A stretch of DNA of 64,000 nucleotides, taken from assembly GCF_963678635.1 (NCBI RefSeq), contig NC_087066.1:41005223-41069222 (forward strand), given 5' to 3'. The DNA comes from Symsagittifera roscoffensis. Lineage: Eukaryota; Xenacoelomorpha; Acoela; Convolutidae. The position numbers and the translations under genes were made by a program. How positions within the stretch are numbered: the first letter of the stretch is position 1; the number at the start of each line of letters is the position of its first letter. The notes below the pieces were generated by a model. It was not told where the DNA came from. It did no database searches and saw nothing but the letters and a program-made list of their open reading frames with translations. This document shows, one piece after another, positions 55,001 to 63,307 of this stretch.

Positions 55001-56588
55001 TTCGGTTGTTTGAATAACTTCTATTTCGATTATAGGAGTAGTTTCTATTCCTATTGTATGATGAATTTCGTGATTGGTTGTTTGGATAGTAGTTATTTCT
55101 TGATTGGGAATTAGATCTAGAAACAAATCGTTGTGTATTTGAATTTGATCTGGAGTAGTTATTTCGACTATTTGGTCTATTGTAGTGATTTTGTGATGAA
55201 TTATTCGTGTTTCTTCGTTCTGGTGATCTTCCTCTATAACTTGAGTTATATGGTGATTGATTTCTTGTATAATTTGTATTGTTCGGGAGTGGTTTTCCTG
55301 AACTGTTGTTGCTGTAAACTGTTTTGTTCGGTAGATTTTGATCTTTTTTCATGTATTGATAGAATGATTTATTTGGTTCTTTATATTTTTGAGGTTTATT
55401 TTGATTGTCTTGCTGTTTTTGTCTACATTCGGAAATACTATGTCCGTATCGTCGGCAATAATTACACCATTTTTTGAAAGATGGTTTGCCTTTAAAGTTT
55501 GGGTTCTTTTCATAAATATTGAGTATTTCAGTGATTTTTTCAACGAGGTCTGTCTCTGATTCCTGTATATTATTAATATTAGTGGGAGTCGTTTCAATTC
55601 TGTTAACGTATTGTAATTTCAGATTTTCCGTTTCTTCTAGTTTCATCGTGATTTCTGCTTGTTCTAATTTGTCTACTAGTTTTCGAAAATCTAAATCGGG
55701 TTCTCGAATTGAAGAAGGATGGGATGCTCTCTTTTTTATTGCTATTTTCCTTAATTGTGGTGTTAAGGTCATCATTAAGATTTCTGTCATCTTTGTGTTT
55801 TTATAGTCATGTGTATTTAATGAATATGCTTTTCGAACTAGTGTTTCGATTCGTACTGCTATTTGCTTGATTGTTTCGTTTGGTAATCTGCGAATTTCAT
55901 TACATAAAACTCTTTGTTGTTGTTTGTTTCTTTCGGAGTCAAACATTTTTGAAAATTCCTGTGTAAACCTTTTCCAGTTTGATTTTATTTCTAGAGGTAG
56001 TACTGAAAACCATTTTTGGGCTGCGCCATCTAAGGTTGTTTGTATTAACGCTGTGCGTCGATGTATCCAGTTTTGATGTAGTGGCGTATTAATTGGTTCA
56101 GGTCCAATATTTAAAATCAGGTTTGCTGTTACTGCATTTAAATAATCTTCTACAGAGTATTCAGGGTCTGTTCCTGTGAAAACCATTAAAGGTTTGTTTG
56201 ATGTTATTGATGATCCACCCATAAGGTATGGATTCATTGTCATTTGTAATGATTCTGCTGCATTTGGCATTTGAGAAAAATTTGAAAGTTGGTTTCTTGT
56301 TATTTCATGTTGTTGGAGATAATATGGGAGTGGTATTTCATTTTGCATTTGTGATGGTTGATACGAGTGTGCAGTCATTGGATTTTGTTGTTGAATTGGT
56401 TGAAAAGATTGTGTATTAATTGGATTTTGTTGTTGAATTGGTTGTTGATGTTGTGCATCTATTGATTGTGGAGAAAAATTTCTATGATTTGTACGTGTTC
56501 TCTGTATTCCTTGTCTACGATATTCTTGAGTATTTTGTGCAAATATATCTGGTTGTAAGAAATCATCATCTGAGGATAAATAATCCAT
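52026..56588 (-). CDS. Gag-protease-RT-RNase H polyprotein, 1520 residues
   Basis: Domains in order: Gln-rich N-terminus with a duplicated PIQQQNP unit (residues 49-72); capsid-like Gag region (~130-330, including NEIRRLPNETIKQIAVRIETL without its last residue as a landmark); CCHC zinc knuckle C375-C378-H383-C388; Asn/Arg/Ser/Tyr-rich repeats (~430-600); acidic linker; aspartic protease DSG at 762-764; a ~310-residue region before RT; RT with D1207 and the YLDD box at 1270-1273; RNase H with D1419, E1462 and D1489. It ends abruptly at residue 1520 inside the RNase H C-terminal region. The frame is open upstream of the ATG to a TAA at 56688-56690. Ty3/gypsy type. Confidence 0.93.
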   Translation of the reverse strand: MDYLSSDDDFLQPDIFAQNTQEYRRQGIQRTRTNHRNFSPQSIDAQHQQPIQQQNPINTQSFQPIQQQNPMTAHSYQPSQMQNEIPLPYYLQQHEITRNQLSNFSQMPNAAESLQMTMNPYLMGGSSITSNKPLMVFTGTDPEYSVEDYLNAVTANLILNIGPEPINTPLHQNWIHRRTALIQTTLDGAAQKWFSVLPLEIKSNWKRFTQEFSKMFDSERNKQQQRVLCNEIRRLPNETIKQIAVRIETLVRKAYSLNTHDYKNTKMTEILMMTLTPQLRKIAIKKRASHPSSIREPDLDFRKLVDKLEQAEITMKLEETENLKLQYVNRIETTPTNINNIQESETDLVEKITEILNIYEKNPNFKGKPSFKKWCNYCRRYGHSISECRQKQQDNQNKPQKYKEPNKSFYQYMKKDQNLPNKTVYSNNSSGKPLPNNTNYTRNQSPYNSSYRGRSPERRNTNNSSQNHYNRPNSRNNYSRSNSNTQRFVSRSNSQSRNNYYPNNQSRNSSYNRNRNYSYNRNRSYSNNRNQNYPNNQSRNNSYNRSNYNRPNNNYQNRSRNNSQNRHSSYNNRYRNYSQSPHRNNNNYNNSNNRHRSSTPKHQRQINQVQSNPETTSDPPGIDDTVTDTLQLNQINCTSSDSESDTENTLSINMIKVENDYESVIYEQPFPSHIYENQSEFLQNYYTTPINSTPTTQETNEINTTDQTNKNTKTKCLNTNHIYQNIQKEQPEEKIWTIPFLLESPRNKEFQPPDLEIDFLIDSGAESNIINIPTWNEIKTLHPKLTPLETSSKLATAQGSTLINYGKIQLFLLPTRTMEQSKILNKPFKQIFHITDIKYNIIGIPFISKYIPTINILNSKILIKDKYTKTKETSLTFFQRLNKQPPFFSKFYPIFNQQRKHLKPLSGNIYNFSIKQVHQYDKEQNKQKFYMSEFEFKPIHKFFKITISSIKYLKNSNSDIISLHVYNNTPYQVTLPLGLLGYCETNATISPIHEKAYRVNNILQLLDICQSTILNEELSINNIISNENRNTDYFTKTLYFKPTFNISNYTEDQQKFLTMFNFQHSQITQDEFEKLAKQLIEYSSVYATSKFDVGKISSSLHLPLKPDAVFKKQRASKVPIHLHDKVNRLLDILEQYNIISPVNKEEQPKGNTFINPVIILAKGESLKIVLDARYLNSLIDESKCNWPIEPIQVILTKINGKYFTTADMNSAYNQMPLDEQSRRLTQFVIGNQQYEFNRLFYGISIGPAAFSAFMSKIFRPLILKKNAITYLDDVFMQSQTKDEMFNVLEKYHQILQNENLKAAPDKSHFFLTRVKFLGHNIERKTITPLKSRIDAIQKLQPPTNKKKIQEFLGMLNFLSKYVYKMQLYLRPFYNILRQQNNFEWNTEHQTRFEEVKKLLTEQISNTIPDSNQPFYAMCDASNFGIGAALLQSHNGTNKMNLISANSRLFTQAELRLSTLMRECTAIIYTLTEYEFLIHGSKHPTVLFTDHKPIIFLFTQKSNPNHRVYRFQLILKSKYTT

Positions 56589-56687
56589 TTGATAAGATGT
56601 CTGTTTTTTATTTTTATTTTGTTGAAAAAATGGGTAATTTTCACTGTGATCCTGTGGAGGATTTGTTTGGAAATTTATTGAATTAGG

Positions 56688-57989
56688 TTAGGTCATTGGG
56701 TTATCCCAATTTCGAGATCTTGTATATTGGTTAAAATTTCTTTGTGGTTGATTATATGTTTTTGATGGATGTGTATAATTATAATTATGGTCTGCAAAGT
56801 TGTTTCTAGTGAATGTTTTGCGTGTTTTTGATGGTATTGTCATGGGTCTGTATGTTTGGTAATCCATATGTGAATATTTAGGAGCAACCGAAGGTTTAAC
56901 GGTTGATTGTAAGGTTACCTGTGTTTGTGAAGGATTTGTATTTCTTGGTGTTGTTAAATTTGGGCGTATTGGTGAAATACTTTGTTGTGTAGTTGTTGTG
57001 TGTACAATTTCTTCATTTATGAAGTGTGATGGTGTCTGGATATCTTGTTGAGTAAGATTCCTAGTTCCATTGAGGTTTTCATTGTGTATAACTGTAGAGT
57101 TTAAACTATTATTTTGTGTATCGGGTAAAAATGTATTATAGTTTAATGGTGTCGCATCAATGGTTAATGGTATTACTTTTACATAATCTCTTATGTAAGA
57201 TATTGTACTTATTGCTTGACTTGAGATTGTTTGTGGGAAGCTTATAAATGCGGGATGAGACCATTCGGGGTCCCAAACATAATCTGATTGTTCTGTGATA
57301 GCGGTATCATCGTTCGAGTTTTGGGGTCTAAAATTTTTTCTTGCTTGTGCAATTAAATCAATATTGTGTGTGAAATAATATATTATGAACCATGCCAAAA
57401 TTTTTTGTAGATCGTGTTTTGTATGTTGTGAAACGTCGTCTTTCGTGAAATTTTCTTTAATGATGTTTAAATAACTAGAGAGTAGTGTGATTTCATGTCG
57501 TACTCTTAAATGTTTAGATGTTTCTGTCGGTGAGACATTTGTTATTGGGATTTCGTTTTCTAATATCGAAATATAACTATATATTATTGCGAAAACTTCA
57601 TTGGTGAATATGGAGTTTGCTCTTTGTGAGTTATGATATTGGATGCTTTTTATATATTCTGAAAAAACTTTTGAAAATTCTAAATCAAGATCGTCTGTTT
57701 GAATTGTATATTTTCTATTATTATGGTTTGGTGAGGTGAATTCTATGGAGTAGATTCCATACTGTTGTGTTATGTTGCATATATCTTTTAAGTAGTGGTC
57801 TATGATTTGTCTTTTGATTTTTACATCTGGGAACTCTGTTTTACATGGACTGATTCCGGGTTCAAATAAATTTAATAGTAAATTTTTGCAAAATATATGC
57901 TGTCCTCTATCAGTGGTTGCATCTACTATAAAAGGAAAGATTTCATCATCATCTGGACTTTCTTCACCTGGGGTGTGCGTTGAGCTCAT
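56688..57989 (-). CDS. 433-residue protein upstream of and in frame with Gag
   Basis: Starts with ATG at 57989, overlapping the upstream 155-residue ORF by 26 nt. Acidic start (EESPDDDEIF), then a probably helical region to about residue 230 (LLNLFEPGISPCKTEFPDVK, VFAIIYSYISILENEIPI), then a Thr/Pro/Asn-rich tail. Its TAA stop is in the same frame as the following 1520-residue ORF, with 33 sense codons between the stop and that ATG. The old copy conserves the protein (8181-9375) and is open at the aligned position. It could therefore be an N-terminal matrix-like extension of Gag made by readthrough, or a gag precursor split by mutation. No known domain is recognised. Confidence 0.75.
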   Translation of the reverse strand: MSSTHTPGEESPDDDEIFPFIVDATTDRGQHIFCKNLLLNLFEPGISPCKTEFPDVKIKRQIIDHYLKDICNITQQYGIYSIEFTSPNHNNRKYTIQTDDLDLEFSKVFSEYIKSIQYHNSQRANSIFTNEVFAIIYSYISILENEIPITNVSPTETSKHLRVRHEITLLSSYLNIIKENFTKDDVSQHTKHDLQKILAWFIIYYFTHNIDLIAQARKNFRPQNSNDDTAITEQSDYVWDPEWSHPAFISFPQTISSQAISTISYIRDYVKVIPLTIDATPLNYNTFLPDTQNNSLNSTVIHNENLNGTRNLTQQDIQTPSHFINEEIVHTTTTQQSISPIRPNLTTPRNTNPSQTQVTLQSTVKPSVAPKYSHMDYQTYRPMTIPSKTRKTFTRNNFADHNYNYTHPSKTYNQPQRNFNQYTRSRNWDNPMT

Positions 57990-58431
57990 TTTTTCGTTCG
58001 ATGACTGTTAATATGTAATTATTAATGTGTCGAATTGGTTGATTCCAATTGTATAAATGTACTGGTTTGTGTTTATACTGCTTTTTTATTCTTCTTTTTC
58101 CTCTTTTTGATGAATTTGAAGTTGTTTCTGAGTCAGAAAAATATAATTGATCGTGAAGTGGGTAATTTTTATCTATTGATTCTTTTAGTTTGTAAAGTTC
58201 GTCTAAACTGTTGGTTTCTGATTCTGAAAATGCGTTTCGATTTTTTGAAAATCTTTTTCGTGTTATTTGTCTTTGTTTCGTTATTATTTTTCTTTTCAGT
58301 GTTTGTCGTTTTGTTCGAATGTATCCAACTGTTTGTGTATGAGGTGTGATTACAAGGTCGTATTTTTTGTTATCTATTTCACAATTGTGTAAAACGATTG
58401 TTTGTTTATTTCCTAGGTTTTTAAATGACAT
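57964..58431 (-). CDS. Basic 155-residue protein at the 5' end of the giant element
   Basis: Intact ORF from ATG at 58431. Residues 39-66 are strongly basic (TKRQTLKRKIITKQRQITRK is the core), residues 67-110 hold acidic patches (SESETNSLDELYKL, SDSETTSNSS), and residues 110-123 are again basic (KRGKRRIKKQYKHK). Two basic clusters suggest nucleic-acid binding or nuclear localisation. It could be a regulatory protein like the small 5' or spliced genes of complex retroviruses, but no similarity is recognised. The old copy is truncated before this gene. Confidence 0.6.
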   Translation of the reverse strand: MSFKNLGNKQTIVLHNCEIDNKKYDLVITPHTQTVGYIRTKRQTLKRKIITKQRQITRKRFSKNRNAFSESETNSLDELYKLKESIDKNYPLHDQLYFSDSETTSNSSKRGKRRIKKQYKHKPVHLYNWNQPIRHINNYILTVIERKNELNAHPR

Positions 58432-59665
58432 AAGGTTTAGGATGACGGATGCAAAAGGTTGTTAAATGATTTCTATTTTCCTAAACTGTTAGTTCTTACG
58501 ATTTTTTGGTTAGCTTAACCTGGGTCTATTTGTTCAGGGTTGGAGAGAAAAGTATATCGATTCCGAAGAATGATTTTTTACTTTCTCGTGGCTAGTATAA
58601 GTTAAGGTGTTAACTTACTTAATCTTACTTAGGGGTAGTGATTGTGTTCAAGGGTTGGAGAATAGTAAATCGATCCACAAGGTTCAGGTATAATTAGAAC
58701 GCGAGTAGTTCGTTAGGTACTATTTTAAACTTACTAAGTCTAAGATTTATCCTGGGTCTGGTAAGAGGGGGGGTCAAGTGAAGGATGAATAACCGAAGTT
58801 CTTCACTGTTTATCCTAATTTGAATGATTAGTTTTGTTTAAAAATTTCTATTAGTCTTGGGTCTTTAGAAAGGGTTGGGTAGTGAATCGACGTTTGAGGT
58901 CGTTAGACACTAATTAAGTGGGTGGGGGAGAACAAAGTTGTTCTGTTTGATCCAAGGATAAGCCTTGATGATCAAATTTGAAATTTAATTAAGTAGAAAA
59001 TGATTTAAGATCCAAGGATAAGCCTTGATGATCTGGTTTTAAAATTAAGTGAATTTAAGTTTTAATAAAATTTTAAATGTGTGTAAAGGAAAGATTTAGT
59101 GTTTTGATGATATTAGTGGGTTTATGATTGCTGTTATGTTTTAGGTGATGGAGCTGGAACAACAGGATGATTTATGATTACTAACCATTTATTGTCATGC
59201 TACTAATTTTTATTTTTTATTTTTCAATAAATATTTTTCAAACATATTTTGTATATTACTGCAGAGTTTTAGGAAAACGATCTTAGATCTTTTTATCAAT
59301 CGTTATTGTATATTAATAATTTTGTTTAGCGCCTGTGATGATTTTGAGGATTGACTTCAAAATTTTAGGTTTGCAAATGAAAATCTAAATTCATTGCCAG
59401 TAGTATTCTAAATATAAAAGTTTGTTCTGGTTTTTGCCTAACTATCATATAGCTATATGGCAAGTTTCTACTTTGTCGTATGTCGTCTCTGGTTCGAGGT
59501 CTTCTTCCAATTCCGGGTAGTTCTGTTATGGTTCGGAATATTGGCTCTGATCTATTGAGTCGTAGAGTCATTTCGATTAAATTATTGTCGTATAACATTT
59601 TTTAAATGTTTTTGTCTAATTTCTAATCTATTTTGGTTAATTCTAAGCTATTAAGGTCTTGTTCG
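58432..59665 (-). other. 5' leader of the giant element with internal repeats
   Basis: About 1.2 kb between primer site and first ORF. It holds a perfect 25-bp direct repeat GATCCAAGGATAAGCCTTGA... at about 58958 and 59010. It also has three diverged copies of a word like AGGGTTGGAGAxxAGTAxATCGA at about 58535, 58650 and 58872. No ORF of note except a 77-residue frame (59365-59598) of doubtful value. A long structured leader is where packaging signals and splice donors lie in retroviruses. Confidence 0.5.
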
Positions 59666-59683
59666 AGACTTATGGTCGCACCA
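59666..59683 (-). promoter_or_regulatory. Primer binding site of the giant element
   Basis: Two bases inside the 5' LTR the element's strand reads TGGTGCGACCATAAGTCT, complementary to a tRNA 3' end ...GGTCGCACCA. The next bases include a TTCGA, as in a tRNA T-loop, so complementarity could be longer. The tRNA species was not assigned. Confidence 0.7.
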
Positions 59684-59685
59684 GA

Positions 59686-60095
59686 TGAGTTAGGACCGAT
59701 GTGGTTAACTCATAGAGTAATTTCGGATAGGGTACACCGTCTGCTCGTCACGCTATCTTATTTTCGGCCGGATAGATTCGTGCAACTTCTTAGTCTAATA
59801 CCGATCCTAATCTTACTCTTATACTATCTAGTCTCAGGTTGTTTAACTAGTCTCTGCTAGGCTCAATAGATCTAGGGTATACTGGTTTATTGCGGCTGCT
59901 GAAGTGCTCGGGAGAGTCCAACTAATTTCTAAGTTAAATTCAAATCGCTCTGGTGCTGAAATTACAAGTAACTTCAGCACTTACAAATAAGTGGGTTGTT
60001 AGTTTGATGGATCATGATTGGTTAATATAAAATACTTTACATTGGTAAAATATCTAAATTATCCAATCATAAAATGTAGTTTAGATCAGGTTCCA
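59686..60095 (-). repeat. 5' LTR of the giant element
   Basis: 410 bp, TGAGTTAGG...GGTTCCA on the plus strand. No difference from 41246-41655 was seen by eye. Followed by GTAG, the right target duplication. Confidence 0.97.
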
Positions 60096-60099
60096 GTAG

Positions 60100-62295
60100 T
60101 AATTTGCTTTAAATTATGCAGCAGTTTTTTCGATTGCACTTTCGGCGTGTTTTTTGCTGTTACTGTAGTATTCTCATTTTAATCATCTTTAAAAAGATTT
60201 CTGTTGAATTTTAAAGTATTGTTTCAACTTTTCATTAATTCACTCAATGCGCTGTAATACCTCGAATCTGATTCCAACTCAATGAGCTAGGGCTAAGATT
60301 TATACGTTGAATGGCGTCAGTTGCGCAAAGGTTCAATTTTTGAAAATTGTTTATCCTTTTTTATTAACGCGTTAGACTCAAATAAATGATTCGACAAGTT
60401 TACAAGTTTCCCTTTTTGATTTGTGTTTTTGACTCAGTACATATAACACCTCCGCTTCTCCCAGCTATTTCTGCCACTTTTCAATCAATTCTATCAGTTG
60501 TTGTCTTTGTGTATAAATCAAATTGGTTACATGAGGGTTTATGTGAAGTATAAGAAGAAAAACGAAAGACTACAGGTTTGATTATTTAAAAAAAAAGATT
60601 TTCAAATTTGTATAAATTATTCAAGAGATAGAGCTTAGGACAGTGGCGAGGGGGTGGTGTTTCGAAATTTTTTTTAGGTCGACCAATTTGATTTTCTGAG
60701 GTCTCCGAAAATACTCTAAGGACCCTATTTTGTCAACAATTTACTGCGCTGCAGGCAATTTTTTTTGAAAAAACAGGCCAAAGGAGATCGTTTTTGGGCA
60801 CTTCTCGGAAAATGGATTTCGATTTCGTTTTTTTTTTGGCGCGCGCTCCCGCCTCAAAATTAGTTATATTAGTTAAGGCACGCTACTTGCCAATAATATA
60901 ATTCTTCTTGTAGAAAAAAAAACATTTTCAAACTCTGTTTAATACCATTCAAATTTAAAGTTAAAAAAAGGGTACTTGGACCCTCAATTGCGTTTTTGAG
61001 AAAATCCTGGAACTCCGTGTGCAGTTTTTGTTTTCCCGCGGTACTCGCCCCTCGGGTGTTCTATCCAAAATTCATTCACCTCAGTAACAAAGTAAAAAAT
61101 AATTTTTTTTGAGTACATGACAAAACAACTTTCAACCTAGATTGAACTCCCACTCATAAAATCTTGGATGTATAGTAAAATTAACAAAGAAAGCCGGTTA
61201 CTGTTTAATTAGCACAGAAGGTTCTGACCATAGTCTGAAAAAAATGCCACGTTTTTTTTTCAAATCAGTGCATTTTTTTCTCTGATTTCATTGTAAGATC
61301 TAAACAAAAAACTAGAAATTAGGTATATTTGACAGTCATAGTCAAATAGGCCAATCCGAAAACAGTTTCTGCAGAAAAATTACTAAAAAAACGAAAAAAA
61401 AAATTGTAAGATAAATTTAGGAAATTTTTGTATTTTTTTTGCGGAAATTTCTTTTATTTTTGAAGATTTTGTTTCCCAAAATAACGCTAAAAATTTTCAA
61501 AAACTAACCTAACTTGTGTAAAAATAAGTTTTCACGGCTTAAGTAAGGCTTATTAACCTTATTTTGACACACACCTTATTAGCTCAAAAACAGACCAAAA
61601 ATCAAAAATTTCAAACCAGTTTTTGTCGACGCTGAGAGTTTTTTCTCAAAAAATTTATTGTTCGAATCACGACTGAAAGCGTTTTAACTTGACCTATTCA
61701 GATGATTTTGTGTGGTACTTGATATGGCGTCAAAAAAAAAGAAAAAAAAGAAAAAGATAACTAAAAATGTTCCTCCACATTTTTCGAATGGTCAGAACAA
61801 TAAATTACTACAAACAGAAATGAGATCATCAACCACCGTAAAATATCACTAACTGCTTTAGATATGATGTGCTTAAAATTTCGAAAAGTTTTTTCACGTT
61901 GCTTAGTGTTTTTTCACATCTCAAAACTTGCTATAGTCGCTGTTTCCCCGCATTACTTTAAGATCGATTTTAAATATGTGCCTCGAAAAATCTAATTTTT
62001 GTTTGGGGAACCAGCTACCAAACTTGCGTAATTGACCTCTTTTCCAGTTCCCCTTTTTGATTTTTTTTCTGCTATTCAATATATGAAAGTGTTTTATTTT
62101 AAAATGACGGTTCATGTTATAAACTGCATTAAAACGTCTCAGCTTGAACAAGTGAACAAATCTTCATATCATTTCTTATATGCCGTGGAAGTATTTTTTG
62201 AAGAGCTTCATCTTATATTTTTACGAGTAGCATGGGAAACTGGAAAAGATCCCGTTATTGTTTTTACCGAATGATTTTCTAAAAAATGTATTCAG
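60100..62295 (+). other. FMO intron 2, last host segment
   Basis: AT-rich intron sequence up to the acceptor of exon 3. It includes a repeat at 60645-61050 with a GGTCGACC word and GGCGCGCGCTCCCGCCTC, related to the fragment at 20219-20545. Frames at 61921-62274 show no family motif. Confidence 0.6.
60645..61050. repeat. hAT-like family repeat fragment
   Basis: Contains TAGGTCGACCAATTTGATTTT, truncated here to its core GGTCGACCAATTTGATTT, which parallels the interior of the MITE at 15677-15807, and a GGCGCGCGCT word shared with 20219-20545. Termini are not clear. Confidence 0.45.
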
Positions 62296-62473
62296 GCAAA
62301 CGAGTTCTGGTAGTGGGCTCTTCTTTCTCTGCCGAAGACATAGCCATGCACTGTCAGGCAGCAGGGGCCAAGTATGTGACCATATCGTACAGGAGTCAAG
62401 CACAGCCCCTCGCCTACCCGGAGGGCATAGATGTCAGACCCATTCTGCAGCTGATAGACGGAAACACTATCAG
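62296..62473 (+). CDS. Flavin-containing monooxygenase, exon 3
   Basis: The acceptor GTATTCAG ends at 62295 and joins exon 2 in phase 1 across the 35.6-kb intron, restoring a Gly codon. Residues 204-262 hold the NADPH-binding GxGxSxxD-type segment (VLVVGSSFSAEDIA) and continue to YPEGIDVRPILQLIDGNTI. The donor is GTTAAA at 62474, phase 2. The exact in-phase fit on both sides supports the exon being used despite the intron length. Confidence 0.85.
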
Positions 62474-63065
62474 GTTAAAACAACGACCACCCCTCAAACC
62501 AACCACCCAAGGGCGGATCTATGATTTCCTCGAGGAGGGGCGGATCTACGATTTCCTCGAGAAGGGGGCGGATTTTCTAAAAGTTTTCAAAATTTTTGCG
62601 GACCCTTTTTTAGATCGACGAAATTGATTTAGTGAGCTCTCCCAAATCAGAATAAACACCCTATTTTGTCCAAACTATCTGAGCCGCGTGTGAGCAAATT
62701 TCTGTAAAAACAGGACTAAAAAATATATTTTCAGGCGTTTTTTTGTTCCCAGCTCGAAATTAATACATGTTGGCGTCAAAATAATACTGAGAATGGGGCC
62801 CTTAGTTGGGGGGTTCACATAATACCTGGGGGCGGGGGGGGGGGGGGCATTTGCCTCTTCGACCCCCTTCAACACTAAGTCCGCTACTACAACCACACCC
62901 TCCTCTATGTCCACCCTTGAAATTATTGGTCACACGTCACAAATAATCAGTAAAAAACAAGTCCAGAATTTTTTTCTTTACTATAAGACCGAAAAAAAAC
63001 TTATGAAAAACGGGTATACAAGATGATAGCTGAGCTCAAATCGACTTTTGTTTTGCTCATTCCAG
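62474..63065 (+). other. FMO intron 3
   Basis: A 592-bp intron made largely of hAT-like debris: two near-tandem copies of GGGCGGATCTA(T/C)GATTTCCTCGAG at 62511-62565, a third GGGCGGATTTTC, and a G-run with CGACCCCCTTCAAC near 62826-62870. No intact termini or target duplication are visible. Confidence 0.7.
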
Positions 63066-63307
63066 CTTCAAAGACGGCTCCAAGCAGGATTATGACGCAA
63101 TAATCTACTGCACTGGCTACCTGCACAAATTTCCATATATAGAAGAAAATCTGCAGCTGAAGACTCCAAACAGACTGGCTGTGCCTCTTTACAAACAGGT
63201 GGTGTTTCCGGACAACCCCCAGCTATTCTACATTGGCATGCAGAACCAGTTCTACACCCACCCCATGTTCTGGCTCCAAGGTCACTTATGTGCCAAAATC
63301 ATAAAAG
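63066..63307 (+). CDS. Flavin-containing monooxygenase, exon 4 (gene continues beyond the window)
   Basis: Acceptor CATTCCAG ends at 63065. Residues 264-343 contain FKDGSKQDYDAIIYCTGY, with the CTGY motif at 278-281 that closes the FMO fold, and then PLYKQVVFPDNPQLFYIGMQ. The proposed donor is GTGAAA at 63308, phase 1. FMOs of this group are usually 430-470 residues, so about 100 residues are expected in exons to the right. Reading straight on instead would end at TAA at 63364, which would give a protein short for the family. Confidence 0.8.

Larger units (their letters stand above)
41246..60095 (-). mobile_element. Giant envelope-bearing Ty3-like LTR retroelement, 18,850 bp
   Basis: Two 410-bp LTRs that I could not tell apart by eye enclose a minus-strand gene set: 155-aa ORF, 433-aa ORF, Gag-protease-RT-RNase H, integrase, small membrane ORFs, an ATG-less ORF, an envelope-like glycoprotein and a 601-aa ORF. 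The 4-bp target duplication is GTAG (41242-41245 and 60096-60099). Order RT-RNase H-integrase and motif content place the pol in Ty3/gypsy. Size is two to three times that of usual gypsy elements. The sense strand is very rich in A and poor in G throughout, and this bias starts and stops with the element. The pol frame is interrupted. Confidence 0.95.

Noticed and set aside
54710-55126. 138-residue minus-strand ORF rich in Ile and Thr
   Set aside because: It is an alternative frame of the low-complexity Asn/Arg/Ser repeat region of Gag; the repeat makes all frames open. The similar frame in the old copy at 6380-6736 has the same cause.
59655-59685. tRNA-like string with TTCGA and ACCA next to the 5' LTR
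   Set aside because: There is no cloverleaf upstream; the position two bases from the LTR identifies it as the primer binding site.
62286-62627. ORF continuing past FMO exon 3
   Set aside because: After 62473 the frame enters the intron and hAT-like repeats (GGGCGGATCTA); the donor at 62474 and exon 4 in matching phase are the better reading.
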